The notes beneath the pieces were generated by a model. It saw only the letters and a program-made list of their open reading frames with translations. It did no database searches and was not told the origin of the DNA. A stretch of DNA of 33,370 bases, taken from positions 1 to 33,370 of the forward strand of contig JAGSYV010000043.1 of the NCBI GenBank assembly GCA_018262505.1, in the 5' to 3' direction. Both the position numbers and the translations under genes were made by a program. How positions within the stretch are numbered: the first letter of the stretch is position 1; every line of letters begins with the position of its first letter. Source of the DNA: Pseudomonadota bacterium. Its GTDB lineage: Bacteria; Pseudomonadota; Alphaproteobacteria; Rhizobiales; Pleomorphomonadaceae. Shown here one piece after another: positions 19,707-27,859 of this stretch.

Positions 19707-19748
19707 CCGCGCCGCTTTCGACCGGGATCTTTATCCCAAAAGCACCGC

Positions 19749-19835
19749 GGAGAGGTGGCAGAGTGGTCGATTGCACCGCACTCGAAATGCGGCATACTCG
19801 CAAGGGTATCGGGGGTTCAAATCCCTCCCTCTCCG
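19749..19835 (+). tRNA. tRNA-Ser (anticodon CGA)
   Basis: An 87-nt class II tRNA. The acceptor stem GGAGAGG pairs with CCTCTCC with discriminator G; D arm GCAGAGTGGTCGATTGC; anticodon stem CCGCA/TGCGG with loop CTCGAAA, so the anticodon is CGA (19783-19785), reading UCG serine codons. It has the long variable arm (ATACTCGCAAGGGTAT) typical of tRNA-Ser and the T loop TTCAAAT. CCA is not encoded. Confidence 0.96.
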
Positions 19836-19839
19836 CCTG

Positions 19840-20775
19840 ATGCGGACCCTGCTTCTGCTGGTCACCGAATGCAGCGTGTCGCGCACCGCCGAAATCCTCG
19901 GCCAGACGCAACCGACCGTCAGTCTGGCGCTGAAGCGGCTGCGCGAACTGATCGGCGATCCGATTCTGGTGCGGTCGGGCGGTGTGCTCGTCCCCACCGA
20001 ACGTGGTCTTGAACTCAGAGCGACGTTGCAGCGGCTGCTTGTCGATATAGATGCCCTTTTGGCACCACTGCCCAGTTTCGATCCCGCGCGTAGCGAGCGG
20101 CGTTTCCGTATCGCAGCCGCTAATTGCCTGGATTCGGCCTTCTTGCCTCGTATCTTCGCCCGGTTGGCCGAAGAGGCACCGAAAGCGTCGATCGATGTCG
20201 CAACGCTGCCGGGTCCCGACGAGTTGATGGCCCATCTTGCCGACGGCTCGCTCGACCTTGTGGTCGGCAACTGGCCGCGGCCACCGGAACAACTGCGTCT
20301 GGCTCCGCTGCTTTCGACGTCCATCAAGTGCGTTGTCGCCGGCGATCACCGACTTGCCGGCACCGTTGGTCCGCTCGGCATGGATCAGTATCTCGCCGAG
20401 CGGCATCTGTCGCCATCGGCCGACGTCATGAAGCAATATAGCCCGATCGACGGCCGGCTGATGGAGCTCGGTCTCAACAGGCATATCGCCGCGTCGGTGC
20501 CCGAATATGCCATCGTGCCGCGTATGCTCGCCGGATCCGACCTGATCTTCACGACGGGGGCGCCCTTTGCCGAGCAGATGGCGGAAACAGGGAATTTCGT
20601 GGTCATCGACGCGCCTGTCGCGTTCGGCTGCATGGATTTCTATTTGCTCTGGCATGACTGCAAGCATCACTCCCCGGCTCATATCTGGTTCCGCCATCTG
20701 GTCAAGGCGGCGGTTGCAGATCTGAAGGGCTCGGCGGATGCAGTGCTACCCATGCTGCGCATCGCAGCCGAGTGA
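19840..20775 (+). CDS. LysR-family transcriptional regulator, possibly 5'-truncated
   Basis: A 311-residue LysR protein. The helix-turn-helix is readable (CSVSRTAEILGQTQPTVSLA, then LKRLRELIGDPILVRSGG) and is followed by the effector-binding domain (RRFRIAAANCLDSAFLPRIFA, GSLDLVVGNWP, ASVPEYAIVPRMLAG). The first in-frame ATG (19840) is only 4 nt past the tRNA-Ser gene, has no Shine-Dalgarno (upstream bases are the pyrimidine-rich acceptor stem), and begins about 5-10 residues later than usual: family members typically start with a short stretch before the LLRTL-like helix. It may be leaderless, translated after tRNA processing, or a gene clipped at the tRNA 3' end. Its likely targets, by position, are the deaminase and ABC importer. 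It converges on the deaminase with a 7-nt gap. Confidence 0.82.
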   Translation: MRTLLLLVTECSVSRTAEILGQTQPTVSLALKRLRELIGDPILVRSGGVLVPTERGLELRATLQRLLVDIDALLAPLPSFDPARSERRFRIAAANCLDSAFLPRIFARLAEEAPKASIDVATLPGPDELMAHLADGSLDLVVGNWPRPPEQLRLAPLLSTSIKCVVAGDHRLAGTVGPLGMDQYLAERHLSPSADVMKQYSPIDGRLMELGLNRHIAASVPEYAIVPRMLAGSDLIFTTGAPFAEQMAETGNFVVIDAPVAFGCMDFYLLWHDCKHHSPAHIWFRHLVKAAVADLKGSADAVLPMLRIAAE

Positions 20776-20782
20776 AGCCAGT

Positions 20783-21304
20783 TCAGCGCTTTGCCCAGAA
20801 CGACCGATGAGGTTCGGCTGCTTCATTTTCGAGCAGCGGACCGATCACCTCGACCGGGCGCTGGCCGCTTTCGAGCACCATCCGGCAGGGCAAGTCCAGC
20901 GTCGGGTTTTCCGGATGATTGCCGGTAATCTGCCTGAGGGCATTTTCGGAAAGCCCATAGACGATGCGGCCGATGCCTGCCCAATAGGCAGCGCCGGCGC
21001 ACATGGCGCAGGGCTCGGCTGAGGAGTAGAGCGTGGCTTCAGCAAGTTCAGCCGGCCGGAAGCGTTGTGAGGCGCGCGTTGCCAGCACCCGTTCCGCGTG
21101 GCCGGTCATGTCGTGATCCGGCAGGTAAGCATTGCCCTGTTCCATCAGTACGGTGCCGTCACCATCAACCAGGACGGCACCAAACGGATGGCTGCCGCTA
21201 TCGGCCGCCGCTGCCGCGATGGCAAAGGCTCGGCGAAGATAGGTGGCGTGATCGAGGTCGGGAAGCGGCATGGCGGTCCGGAGCGACGTGGCATTGCCGG
21301 CCAT
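20783..21304 (-). CDS. Nucleoside/nucleobase deaminase (zinc cytidine-deaminase-like fold)
   Basis: A 173-residue member of the CMP/dCMP deaminase superfamily. The zinc site is complete: His and the proton-shuttle Glu in GHAERVLA and the two cysteines in EPCAMCAGA; HPFGAVLVDGDG precedes them. This arrangement fits tRNA-adenosine, guanine or other nucleobase deaminases. As no tRNA-binding C-terminal features of TadA stand out (the C-terminus is CRMVLESGQRPVEVIGPLLENEA), a guanine-deaminase-like small-molecule role is likelier. ATG 21304 gives an 11-residue extra head; ATG 21271 (MPLPDLDHATYLRRA) fits the domain start better. It is divergent from the importer genes. Confidence 0.85.
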   Translation of the reverse strand: MAGNATSLRTAMPLPDLDHATYLRRAFAIAAAAADSGSHPFGAVLVDGDGTVLMEQGNAYLPDHDMTGHAERVLATRASQRFRPAELAEATLYSSAEPCAMCAGAAYWAGIGRIVYGLSENALRQITGNHPENPTLDLPCRMVLESGQRPVEVIGPLLENEAAEPHRSFWAKR

Positions 21305-21461
21305 CTTAGCCGAGATTTTCCGCCCGCAAAGGCATCTGTCCTCGGCATGCGCCTATAGTGTCTATTGTGGCCGCCATATGGACGCTTCCCGCGAGCCCAA
21401 GGCAGACTTGTCCAAAATAAAGGGAACAGGACTGTCTTTCCGCAAGCGAGAGGGGTTTCAC
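21305..21461. promoter_or_regulatory. Divergent control region between deaminase and ABC importer
   Basis: 157 nt separating two divergent genes. It contains TATAGT (21354-21359), a possible plus-strand -10, overlapping a short dyad ATAG-TGT-CTAT (21355-21365), and a GAGAGGGG Shine-Dalgarno before the binding-protein start at 21462. No convincing -35 was found. It is a reasonable site for the neighbouring LysR protein. Confidence 0.35.
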
Positions 21462-22544
21462 ATGCAGTGCTTCACACTTAACCGCCGACAGATGCTCGGG
21501 GGCCTCGCAGCCGGTGCCGGGCTTTCGCTTCTTGGCCCGATGGGCCGGGCTTCCGCCGCCGTGTCGGAGATCGTCTGGGCGACCTGGGACTCCAACGGCC
21601 ATCCCGAATATGTGGCGGCCTTCGAGAAGGTGACAGGCACCAAGGTGAAGTTGTCGTTCCTGTCGAGCGAGGATGCGCAGTTCGCTGCTCTCAAGACCGG
21701 CTCAGCATCCGATTGGGACATCGTCAATCCGTCGCTGAACGGCTCCTGGCGCTACATCAAGGCCAAGGTTTTGAAGCCGCTCGATCTTTCGAAGATTCCC
21801 AACCTTGCGCACATGTACGATGTGTTCAAGACGACCGACAAGGTAAAGGGCGAGGATGGCGCCACCTATGCCATTCCCTACCTCTGGGGCCTCAACCCGA
21901 TCGTCTATCGGTCGGACATCCACACCGAAGAGCCGACTTACTCGACGCTGTTCGACCCCAAATTCAAGGGCCAGCTCGCCATGCGCGACTATGCCCTGGA
22001 ATCGATCGCCATCGCCGCTTTGCACATCGGCATTCCGCGTGAGCGCGCCTTCCTGCTGACATCGGACGAACTCGTCGAGGTGAAGAAGGCGCTGATCGCC
22101 CAGAAACCGTTGCTCCGGACCTACTGGCAGACCATTGGCGATCTCACCAATCTGTTCGCCACCGGCGAGGTGACGGCCGCCTTTTCCTGGCGCGTGCCCT
22201 ACGATGCGTTGAAGGATAAGATGAAGGTGGCGATGGCCAAGCCGAAGGCGGGCATCATGGGCTGGTGCGACTGTTTCGGCATCCCGGCCAACCTGTCGGA
22301 CGAGAAGGTGGAGATTGCCTACAAGTTCGCCGATTATCTGCTCGGCGCCGATTACGCGTCCACCATTGCCGACATCGGCAACTACGCCACGACGTCGTCG
22401 ATCATCCGCGACAAACTGAGCCACGAAAAGCAGGAAGCGATCTTCGTCGACGATCTCTCGGTGATGCAGAACTTCATGTGGCCGGTGGCGCCGGACAATT
22501 ACTCGGAGTGGCTGAAGGTCTGGAACGAGGTCAAGGCCGCCTGA
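21462..22544 (+). CDS. Polyamine-type ABC transporter, periplasmic binding protein
   Basis: A 360-residue extracellular solute-binding protein of the PotD/PotF type. The N-terminus has a twin-arginine-like signal (NRRQMLGGLAAGAGLSLL) ending near RASAAVSE; the mature part begins EIVWATWDSNGHPEYV and keeps FEKVTGTKVKLSFLSS, IPYLWGLNPIVYRSD and YKFADYLLGADYA segments. GAGAGGGG precedes ATG 21462. It is the first gene of a binding protein-ATPase-permease-permease operon. The transported compound cannot be read from the sequence; the PotD class includes spermidine, putrescine and other organic cations or amines. Confidence 0.9.
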   Translation: MQCFTLNRRQMLGGLAAGAGLSLLGPMGRASAAVSEIVWATWDSNGHPEYVAAFEKVTGTKVKLSFLSSEDAQFAALKTGSASDWDIVNPSLNGSWRYIKAKVLKPLDLSKIPNLAHMYDVFKTTDKVKGEDGATYAIPYLWGLNPIVYRSDIHTEEPTYSTLFDPKFKGQLAMRDYALESIAIAALHIGIPRERAFLLTSDELVEVKKALIAQKPLLRTYWQTIGDLTNLFATGEVTAAFSWRVPYDALKDKMKVAMAKPKAGIMGWCDCFGIPANLSDEKVEIAYKFADYLLGADYASTIADIGNYATTSSIIRDKLSHEKQEAIFVDDLSVMQNFMWPVAPDNYSEWLKVWNEVKAA

Positions 22545-22550
22545 TCGCTA

Positions 22551-22580
22551 CCCGCACCGTCGGCAGCGGAGCGGTGCGGG
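22551..22580 (+). other. Hairpin 1 between binding protein and ATPase
   Basis: CCCGCACCG / CGGTGCGGG, a 9-bp perfect stem with a 12-nt loop, 6 nt after the binding-protein stop and followed by ATTTGCTTG. It may be a partial terminator or a 3'-end stabiliser, so that more binding protein than ATPase is made. Confidence 0.6.
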
Positions 22581-22594
22581 ATTTGCTTGTCGTG

Positions 22595-22622
22595 CGAGGT
22601 CGGATGAGACCATCCGACCTCG
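22595..22622 (+). other. Hairpin 2 between binding protein and ATPase
   Basis: CGAGGTCGGATG-AGAC-CATCCGACCTCG, a 12-bp perfect stem with a 4-nt loop, 14 nt after hairpin 1 and 34 nt before the ATPase start. No T tract follows. Together the two hairpins fill most of the 112-nt gap. Confidence 0.65.
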
Positions 22623-22656
22623 GGGACCGAGGCATTGACACTGGGTGGAAAGCGGA

Positions 22657-23733
22657 ATGGAAAAGCGGACGGAGCCGGCGGCCTCGCCGCTGCTTCTCGC
22701 CATGCGCGGTATCGTCAAGACGTTCGGCCGCTCAGTTGCGGTGGACGGCATTGATCTTGATGTTCCGGAGCGGGCGTTCCTGACATTGCTCGGTCCGTCG
22801 GGATGCGGCAAGACAACCGTTCTCAGGATGATCGCCGGGTTCGAGACGCCGAATGCCGGCGAAATGCGCCTCGACAATACGCCGCTTGCCGACGTGCCGC
22901 CCGAGCGGCGCCCCGTCAACACGGTGTTCCAGTCCTATGCCCTGTTTCCTCATCTCACCGTCAACGACAACGTCGCTTTCTCGCTGAAGCTTCGCGGCGG
23001 CGTTGCCGATATCGCCGTGCGGGTGCGGCGGGCGCTCGATGCCGTCCATATGGCTGATTTTGGCCAGCGTTATCCGCACCAGCTTTCCGGCGGCCAGCAG
23101 CAACGCGTCGCCGTGGCGCGCTCGATCATCGCCGAACCGCGCCTTTTGCTGCTCGACGAACCTCTGTCGGCCCTCGATCGCAAGATGCGAGGCCATCTGC
23201 AGATCGAGCTGAAGGCCCTGCAACGTCGGCTCGGCATCGCCTTCGTCTATGTGACGCATGACCAGGAAGAAGCCTTTGCGCTGTCTGACATCGTGGTGGT
23301 GATGAACAAGGGGCGCATTGCCCAGAAGGCCGATCCGCAGACCATCTACAATCGCCCCGCCGACAGCTTCGTCGCCGATTTCATTGGCAACTCGACCCTG
23401 GTCGAGGGGCGTGTCCTCGAGCGTCGTGGTGATGCGGCAACGATTGAAACCGCGCTTGGCGCGATCACCGCGCCCGCCGCCGAAGGGCTTGCCGCCGGCG
23501 ACGCCGCCATGCTGGTCATCCGTCCCGAGTTGTTGTCGACACGTGGGGAAGGGGAGGCGACCTTCACTGGCAGCGTCAGCAACTGCGTCTTCCAGGGCGA
23601 GCGGAGCATGATCCAGGCTGAAGTCGCCGGGGTGCCTCTGCGATTTGCTGCCGAAACGCCTTACGCCGTCGGTACGCCGGTTGCCCTCTGGCTCGATGCC
23701 AGCCGGAGCTTCATCACGAGGATCGCCGCATGA
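22657..23733 (+). CDS. Polyamine-type ABC transporter, ATP-binding protein (PotA-like)
   Basis: A 358-residue importer ATPase with every nucleotide-binding motif: Walker [11 protein letters not shown]-loop [10 protein letters not shown], signature LSGGQQQR, Walker B LLLLDEP, D-loop SALD and switch His in THDQEEA. A C-terminal TOBE/regulatory domain (about 245-358) is typical of PotA/FbpC-type ATPases. ATG 22657 is chosen (MEKRTEP); an in-frame GTG at 22645 is 12 nt upstream. The stop overlaps the first permease start by 4 nt. It powers uptake with the neighbouring permeases at the cytoplasmic membrane. Confidence 0.95.
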   Translation: MEKRTEPAASPLLLAMRGIVKTFGRSVAVDGIDLDVPERAFLTLLGPSGCGKTTVLRMIAGFETPNAGEMRLDNTPLADVPPERRPVNTVFQSYALFPHLTVNDNVAFSLKLRGGVADIAVRVRRALDAVHMADFGQRYPHQLSGGQQQRVAVARSIIAEPRLLLLDEPLSALDRKMRGHLQIELKALQRRLGIAFVYVTHDQEEAFALSDIVVVMNKGRIAQKADPQTIYNRPADSFVADFIGNSTLVEGRVLERRGDAATIETALGAITAPAAEGLAAGDAAMLVIRPELLSTRGEGEATFTGSVSNCVFQGERSMIQAEVAGVPLRFAAETPYAVGTPVALWLDASRSFITRIAA

Positions 23734-24590
23734 TGGTCCGCCAGCGCCACCTTGCGCTGCCGGTCGCGGCGGCGATCGTCGCGGGCTGTCTGGCGCCGCT
23801 CGCCGTCCTCGTGGCCTTCAGTTTCTATGAGGTGGAAGACTTCGATCTGGTTCCAGCTTTTTCGTTCCGGGCTTGGGGGGAACTTGCGGTTTCCTCGACC
23901 GATTGGTTCCTGATCGGCAAGGCCGTTCTGTCGGGCCTTTCCGCCACGGTGTTCACGGCCATTCTCGGCTATCCGGTGGCGCTGGCACTGACGCGCCTCG
24001 CCACATCGGGAAAAGGGCTCGCCATTATCGTGCTGCTGACGCCGCTTTATACCGGCGAGATCGTCCGCATCTATGCTTGGCGGATCGTGCTTGGCGGGGA
24101 GGGCCTCGTCAACACGCTGCTCCAGGGACTGGGGGTGATCGACGAGCCTTTGAAGTTTCTGCTGTTTTCGCCCTTCACCATTGGCCTCGTCCTCACCTAC
24201 AACAATCTGCCGTACATGGTGCTTGCCATCTGGGTGTCGGCCGAGATGGTCGATCGGCGGCTGATCGAGGCGGCCCGCGATCTCGGCGCCCGGCCGGTCG
24301 ACGCCTTCTTCCGGGTCATTTTCCCGCTGACCACGCCGGGGCTTGCCGCCGGCAGCCTCACCGTCTTCGCGCTGGCGGCCGGCGAGATGTTGACGCCGAG
24401 CCTTCTTGGCGGGACGTCGGGCTCCACGGCCATGGCGTTGGTCGACAATCTGTTCGGCACGGCATTCGACTGGCCGCTCGCTTCGGCGCTGGCTCTGGCG
24501 CTGCTGGCAACCCTGTTCCTCGTCGCATCGGCGATGGCGGGATTGCTGCTGCGCTTCAAGGGCGCGCGGGCTGTGATGGGGAGGGTATGA
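23730..24590 (+). CDS. Polyamine-type ABC transporter permease (PotB-like)
   Basis: A 286-residue inner-membrane permease with about six hydrophobic segments, the first at residues 10-31 (PVAAAIVAGCLAPLAVLVAF). The EAA loop that contacts the ATPase is EAARDLGARPVDAFFRVIFP. The TVFTAILGYPVALAL segment and the PLYTGEIVRIYAW segment match PotB-type permeases. It starts by ATGA overlap with the ATPase gene and its stop overlaps the next permease start, so the three are translationally coupled. Confidence 0.93.
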   Translation: MMVRQRHLALPVAAAIVAGCLAPLAVLVAFSFYEVEDFDLVPAFSFRAWGELAVSSTDWFLIGKAVLSGLSATVFTAILGYPVALALTRLATSGKGLAIIVLLTPLYTGEIVRIYAWRIVLGGEGLVNTLLQGLGVIDEPLKFLLFSPFTIGLVLTYNNLPYMVLAIWVSAEMVDRRLIEAARDLGARPVDAFFRVIFPLTTPGLAAGSLTVFALAAGEMLTPSLLGGTSGSTAMALVDNLFGTAFDWPLASALALALLATLFLVASAMAGLLLRFKGARAVMGRV

Positions 24591-25375
24591 TGAGGCGGGC
24601 CAGTCTTTGCGTACTGATCGTCGCGGCGGCTTTTCTCTATCTGCCGCTTGTTGTGCTTACGGCGTTTTCCTTCAACGATTCGGCCCTGATGGCCTTTCCG
24701 CTGTCCGGCTTCACCTTCGAATGGTACCGCGAGCTGGCGCAGAACGACAATTTTCTCAAGGGGTTCGTCACCTCATTCCTCATTTCGCAGCCGGTCGGCA
24801 TTCTCGCCATGCTGTTCGGCCTGATGGCTTCGCTCGCCCTGACGGCGCCAGGATTTCGCTGGCGCGGCCTTTTCGCCGTCCTGCTGCTGATCCCTTTCCT
24901 GGTGCCGAAGAGCGTGCTGTCGATCGCTCAGGCCATGATCATGAGCCGCATCGGTTTCGAGCGGGGTGCCACGGCGCTGATCCTGGCGCAGTCGCTGGTG
25001 GCGCTTCCCTTCGCAACGGCTTTGATTTCGGCTGTGATGGTGCGCCTCGATCCCCGTCTCATCGAGGCGGCGCGCGATCTCGGCGCCTCGCCGTGGCAGG
25101 CCTTCCTGCGCGTGCTGCTGCCGCAGATCAGGCCGGCGTTGTCGGGCGCCTATTCGGTGGGCGTTATCCTATCGCTGGCCGATCTGACCATCGCCATGTT
25201 CCTTGCCGGCCGAACGCAGCCGCTGTCGCTGATGGTCGCCTCGGAATTCCGGCGCGAACTCAGGCCCGACCTCAACGCCATGCAGGTGGTGGTGCTCGTG
25301 CTGACGGCGGTGCTGGTCGGCCTCAGCGAAGCCTACCGCCGTCGCCGGTTACACAAGCTCGCTGCAAACGCTTGA
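24587..25375 (+). CDS. Polyamine-type ABC transporter permease (PotC-like)
   Basis: A 262-residue second permease with about six membrane segments and its own EAA loop (EAARDLGASPWQAFLRVLLP). The N-terminal YLPLVVLTAFSFNDS and the FTFEWYRELAQND segments are hallmarks of PotC-like proteins. The start is the first of two adjacent ATGs (24587 or 24590), overlapping the upstream stop. It is the last importer gene and ends only 4 nt from the convergent creatininase-family gene, with no terminator between them. Confidence 0.93.
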   Translation: MMRRASLCVLIVAAAFLYLPLVVLTAFSFNDSALMAFPLSGFTFEWYRELAQNDNFLKGFVTSFLISQPVGILAMLFGLMASLALTAPGFRWRGLFAVLLLIPFLVPKSVLSIAQAMIMSRIGFERGATALILAQSLVALPFATALISAVMVRLDPRLIEAARDLGASPWQAFLRVLLPQIRPALSGAYSVGVILSLADLTIAMFLAGRTQPLSLMVASEFRRELRPDLNAMQVVVLVLTAVLVGLSEAYRRRRLHKLAANA

Positions 25376-25379
25376 TCGT

Positions 25380-26201
25380 TCAGCCCGAGAAGGCTGTTTT
25401 CGAAGTCAACCGGTCGAGGTCAAAGGCGGCAACGTCCCCGAGCAGAGAGACGAAAGCCGATCCGGCGCGATCGACGATGATTCGCCCCTTTTCGGCGGTG
25501 GCAACCTTGGCATTGCCGGCAACACCCTTGGGGTGAAGATCCTGCGCCTGCCAGCCGAAGCCGACGGCACCCTCGGCGGTGAGCAGGCTGCCGGCCGCCT
25601 CGATCTCGACGGTCAGCGGCACGAAATCCTCCGCCTTGTCCATGGCAACGAGATCGCCATGAAGATGCAGCATGGCGCTGGTCTCAAGATCGCCACCGTG
25701 AATGCCATGCGCCGATTCGGCAGCAGCAATGATGTCATCGACCGCCGTGATGCGAAACCACGAGCAGGCGACCGCCAACATGCCGAGCTTTACCCGGATG
25801 TCGCGGCACACGATGTCGATCAGCGCGATTTGGCCGCCATGGGCGTTGAAGAATACCAGCTTGCGGATGCCGGCTCGATGGACACTGGCGGCGATCTCGA
25901 ACCAGACGCGGGAAAGCGTTTCGCCTGAGATGGCGATCGTTCCGGGAAAGGCGATGTGCTCGTCCGACTTGCCGTAGGGTAGTGGTGGCAAAACCAGCAC
26001 GTCGGCATCGGTGGCGAGTTTGGCGAGCGCATCGGCCAATACGCCGGCATTGATCGCCGCGTCGACGCGGACCGGCAGGTGCGGGCCGTGCTGCTCGACC
26101 GCCCCAACCGGCAATATTGCGACAGTGCCGGAGAGGTCGCGGTCGGCGAAGTCGGCGGTCGAGAGATTCCACCAGGAAAAGGACGTCATGGCGTGGCTCA
26201 T
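25380..26201 (-). CDS. Creatininase-family amidohydrolase
   Basis: A 273-residue metal-dependent hydrolase of the creatininase superfamily. The binuclear metal site is visible: ILPVGAVEQHGPHLPVRVDA (Glu, His, Asp), FFNAHGGQ and ESAHGIHGGDLETSAM. Relatives hydrolyse creatinine, formamides in flavin synthesis, or peptides in mycofactocin maturation, so the substrate is open; a linear or cyclic amide is likely. ATG 26201 overlaps the AMP-ligase stop by 4 nt (ATGA), although ATG 26189 (MTSFSWWNLST) also begins at a plausible family N-terminus. The coupling suggests both enzymes act on the same compound. Confidence 0.88.
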   Translation of the reverse strand: MSHAMTSFSWWNLSTADFADRDLSGTVAILPVGAVEQHGPHLPVRVDAAINAGVLADALAKLATDADVLVLPPLPYGKSDEHIAFPGTIAISGETLSRVWFEIAASVHRAGIRKLVFFNAHGGQIALIDIVCRDIRVKLGMLAVACSWFRITAVDDIIAAAESAHGIHGGDLETSAMLHLHGDLVAMDKAEDFVPLTVEIEAAGSLLTAEGAVGFGWQAQDLHPKGVAGNAKVATAEKGRIIVDRAGSAFVSLLGDVAAFDLDRLTSKTAFSG

Positions 26202-27715
26202 GCTGCGGCTTCGGCGGCGAGTGTCGCCTTGGCAATCTTGCCGGTCGGGGTCATCGGCAGGCTTGCTGCCTTGCGGATGACGAGCGGCGTGACGTCATAG
26301 GGAACTTGCGGTGCGATAGCCGCCTTGACTGCGGCGAGGTCGACTGTTTCTCCGGGGCGCTCAGTAACAAAGGCAATCGGTGTGGCTCCGCCTGCGGGGT
26401 GCGGAACACCGACCAGGGCGGCCAGCAGCACGCCGGGTTGATCGGCAAGTGCCTCCTCGACATCCCGAGGGAACCAGTCGACGCCATCCACGGTGACGAG
26501 TTCGGCAAGACGGCCGCGCATGGTGACGTAGCCATCGGCATCGATGCTGCCGAGATCACCGGAATGCAGCCAGCCACCGCGTGTCGTTTCGGCCGTCTTT
26601 TCCGGTCGCCCCCAGTAGCCGGCCATGAAGCCGCCCCTCAAGCAGATCTCGCCCACCGAACCGATCGGGGCTCGGCTGCCGGAGGTGGTGAGGATCGCCA
26701 CTTCCTTGTCCGGCGTGCCCGGCCCGATGCGGACCAGCTTGCTGTCGTCCGGCTCGATCTCTGGGAAACCAAGGGCGAAGAAGCCGCCGATTTCGCTTTG
26801 GCCAAAGCTCTCCACCAGCGGCAGCTTCAACACGTCGCGGAAGGCCTTTCGCAGGGTTGGCGGCACCGGTCCGCCGCCGGAAAGACCGAAGCGCAGCGGC
26901 GACGGCAACCGGCCCCGCGCCTGCGATTCCTCGAGGAGTTCGGCCAGCACAACCGGATTGCCGACAAAGACGGTGGTGCCGGTTCGTTCGAGGGCATCCC
27001 AGCCGGTCGTCTGCGTCCATTTGCCCATGACGTTGACCGTGGCACCGGCCGCCATCGGCGGCAGCAGGTTGGCGACCAGCTGATAAGAGCTCGACAGCGC
27101 CGTCGGGCCAAAGGAACGGTCGGAGGCCCGGATGCGCAGGCGTTCACCGATGCAGCGAGCGGCGGTCACGGTCGGCTCGTGGGCGAGACAGGCGCCTTTG
27201 GGTTTGCCTGTCGTGCCGGACGTGTAGGAAAGATGGGCGATCGCCGTGACATCTTCGGGATCGGTCGGCGGGGCAAACTTGGCCGCCATCAGGTCCGGTA
27301 GCGCGTGGGCGCCCTCCTGGGAGCCATCCATGCAGACGAGATGAGAGACGCAGCCCACCGTTGTCGCGGCGGCTTTCACTGGTCCTTCCATGTCATGGGT
27401 ATAGATGATCGCCTTGGGACGGTGATCGTCGACGTAATAGGCGAGGTCCTCGGCGTATTTGACGTTCACCAGGGCCGAGATGGCGCCGAGCCGCCAGATC
27501 CCGAGCATGGCGAGGAGGTAATCCATGCCGTTATGGGCGAAGATCAACACCCGGTCGCCCGGCGCGATGCCGAGGTGAGCCAAGGCGCCGGCCATCCGTT
27601 CCATGCCATCCACCGCCACTTCGGCGGTGAGCGCCAGATTGCGATCCACCCAGTTGAGCGCGAGCGCATCCGGCGCGCGCTCGGCGGCGCGATAGAGCAG
27701 GTGGTGCATCAACAT
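26198..27715 (-). CDS. AMP-dependent ligase / acyl-CoA synthetase
   Basis: A 505-residue member of the adenylate-forming (ANL) superfamily, which activates a carboxylate as acyl-AMP and usually passes it to CoA. Core motifs: P-loop YTSGTTGKPKG, FGQSEIGG (the A5-type YGxTE position), RGGFMAGYWGRPEKTAE, HSGDLGSIDADGY, the hinge GRLAELVTVDG and the catalytic lysine in PMTPTGKIAK. The acid it uses cannot be inferred. ATG 27715 has AAGGGAG 10 nt upstream. It is followed by the overlapping creatininase gene and lies 144 nt downstream of yjjW on the same strand, so it may belong to the glycyl radical enzyme operon. Confidence 0.9.
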   Translation of the reverse strand: MLMHHLLYRAAERAPDALALNWVDRNLALTAEVAVDGMERMAGALAHLGIAPGDRVLIFAHNGMDYLLAMLGIWRLGAISALVNVKYAEDLAYYVDDHRPKAIIYTHDMEGPVKAAATTVGCVSHLVCMDGSQEGAHALPDLMAAKFAPPTDPEDVTAIAHLSYTSGTTGKPKGACLAHEPTVTAARCIGERLRIRASDRSFGPTALSSSYQLVANLLPPMAAGATVNVMGKWTQTTGWDALERTGTTVFVGNPVVLAELLEESQARGRLPSPLRFGLSGGGPVPPTLRKAFRDVLKLPLVESFGQSEIGGFFALGFPEIEPDDSKLVRIGPGTPDKEVAILTTSGSRAPIGSVGEICLRGGFMAGYWGRPEKTAETTRGGWLHSGDLGSIDADGYVTMRGRLAELVTVDGVDWFPRDVEEALADQPGVLLAALVGVPHPAGGATPIAFVTERPGETVDLAAVKAAIAPQVPYDVTPLVIRKAASLPMTPTGKIAKATLAAEAAA

Positions 27716-27813
27716 GAGCTGGCGGCTCCCTTGGCGAACGGCGTCCTATGCGCCAAACATGGGCAAGCCGGCGGGCGAAGGAAATTCGACGCCCGACATA
27801 GAGTTCATTGAAA

Positions 27814-27829
27814 GCCGCCAATTGACGGC
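27814..27829 (-). terminator. Weak hairpin after yjjW
   Basis: On the minus strand GCCGTC-AATT-GGCGGC forms six pairs including one G-T, followed by TTTCAATG. It lies 31 nt past the yjjW stop and could weakly separate yjjIW from the ligase gene. Confidence 0.3.
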
Positions 27830-27859
27830 CGCCCCGGCGTCATTGCTTTTGGTTGCAGC

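Larger units (their letters stand above)
19441..19748. other. 308-nt gap between rplU and tRNA-Ser
   Basis: This divergent gap has no gene. It holds, left to right, a CCTGG/CCAGG inverted repeat (about 19516-19532), a candidate minus-strand promoter for rplU, a minus-strand intrinsic terminator, and a good plus-strand promoter for the tRNA. These are listed separately. Confidence 0.6.

Noticed and set aside
19621..19839. An upstream in-frame extension of the LysR gene starting at an ATG at 19621.
   Set aside because: It would read through the whole tRNA-Ser gene and its promoter, and the added residues are not LysR-like.
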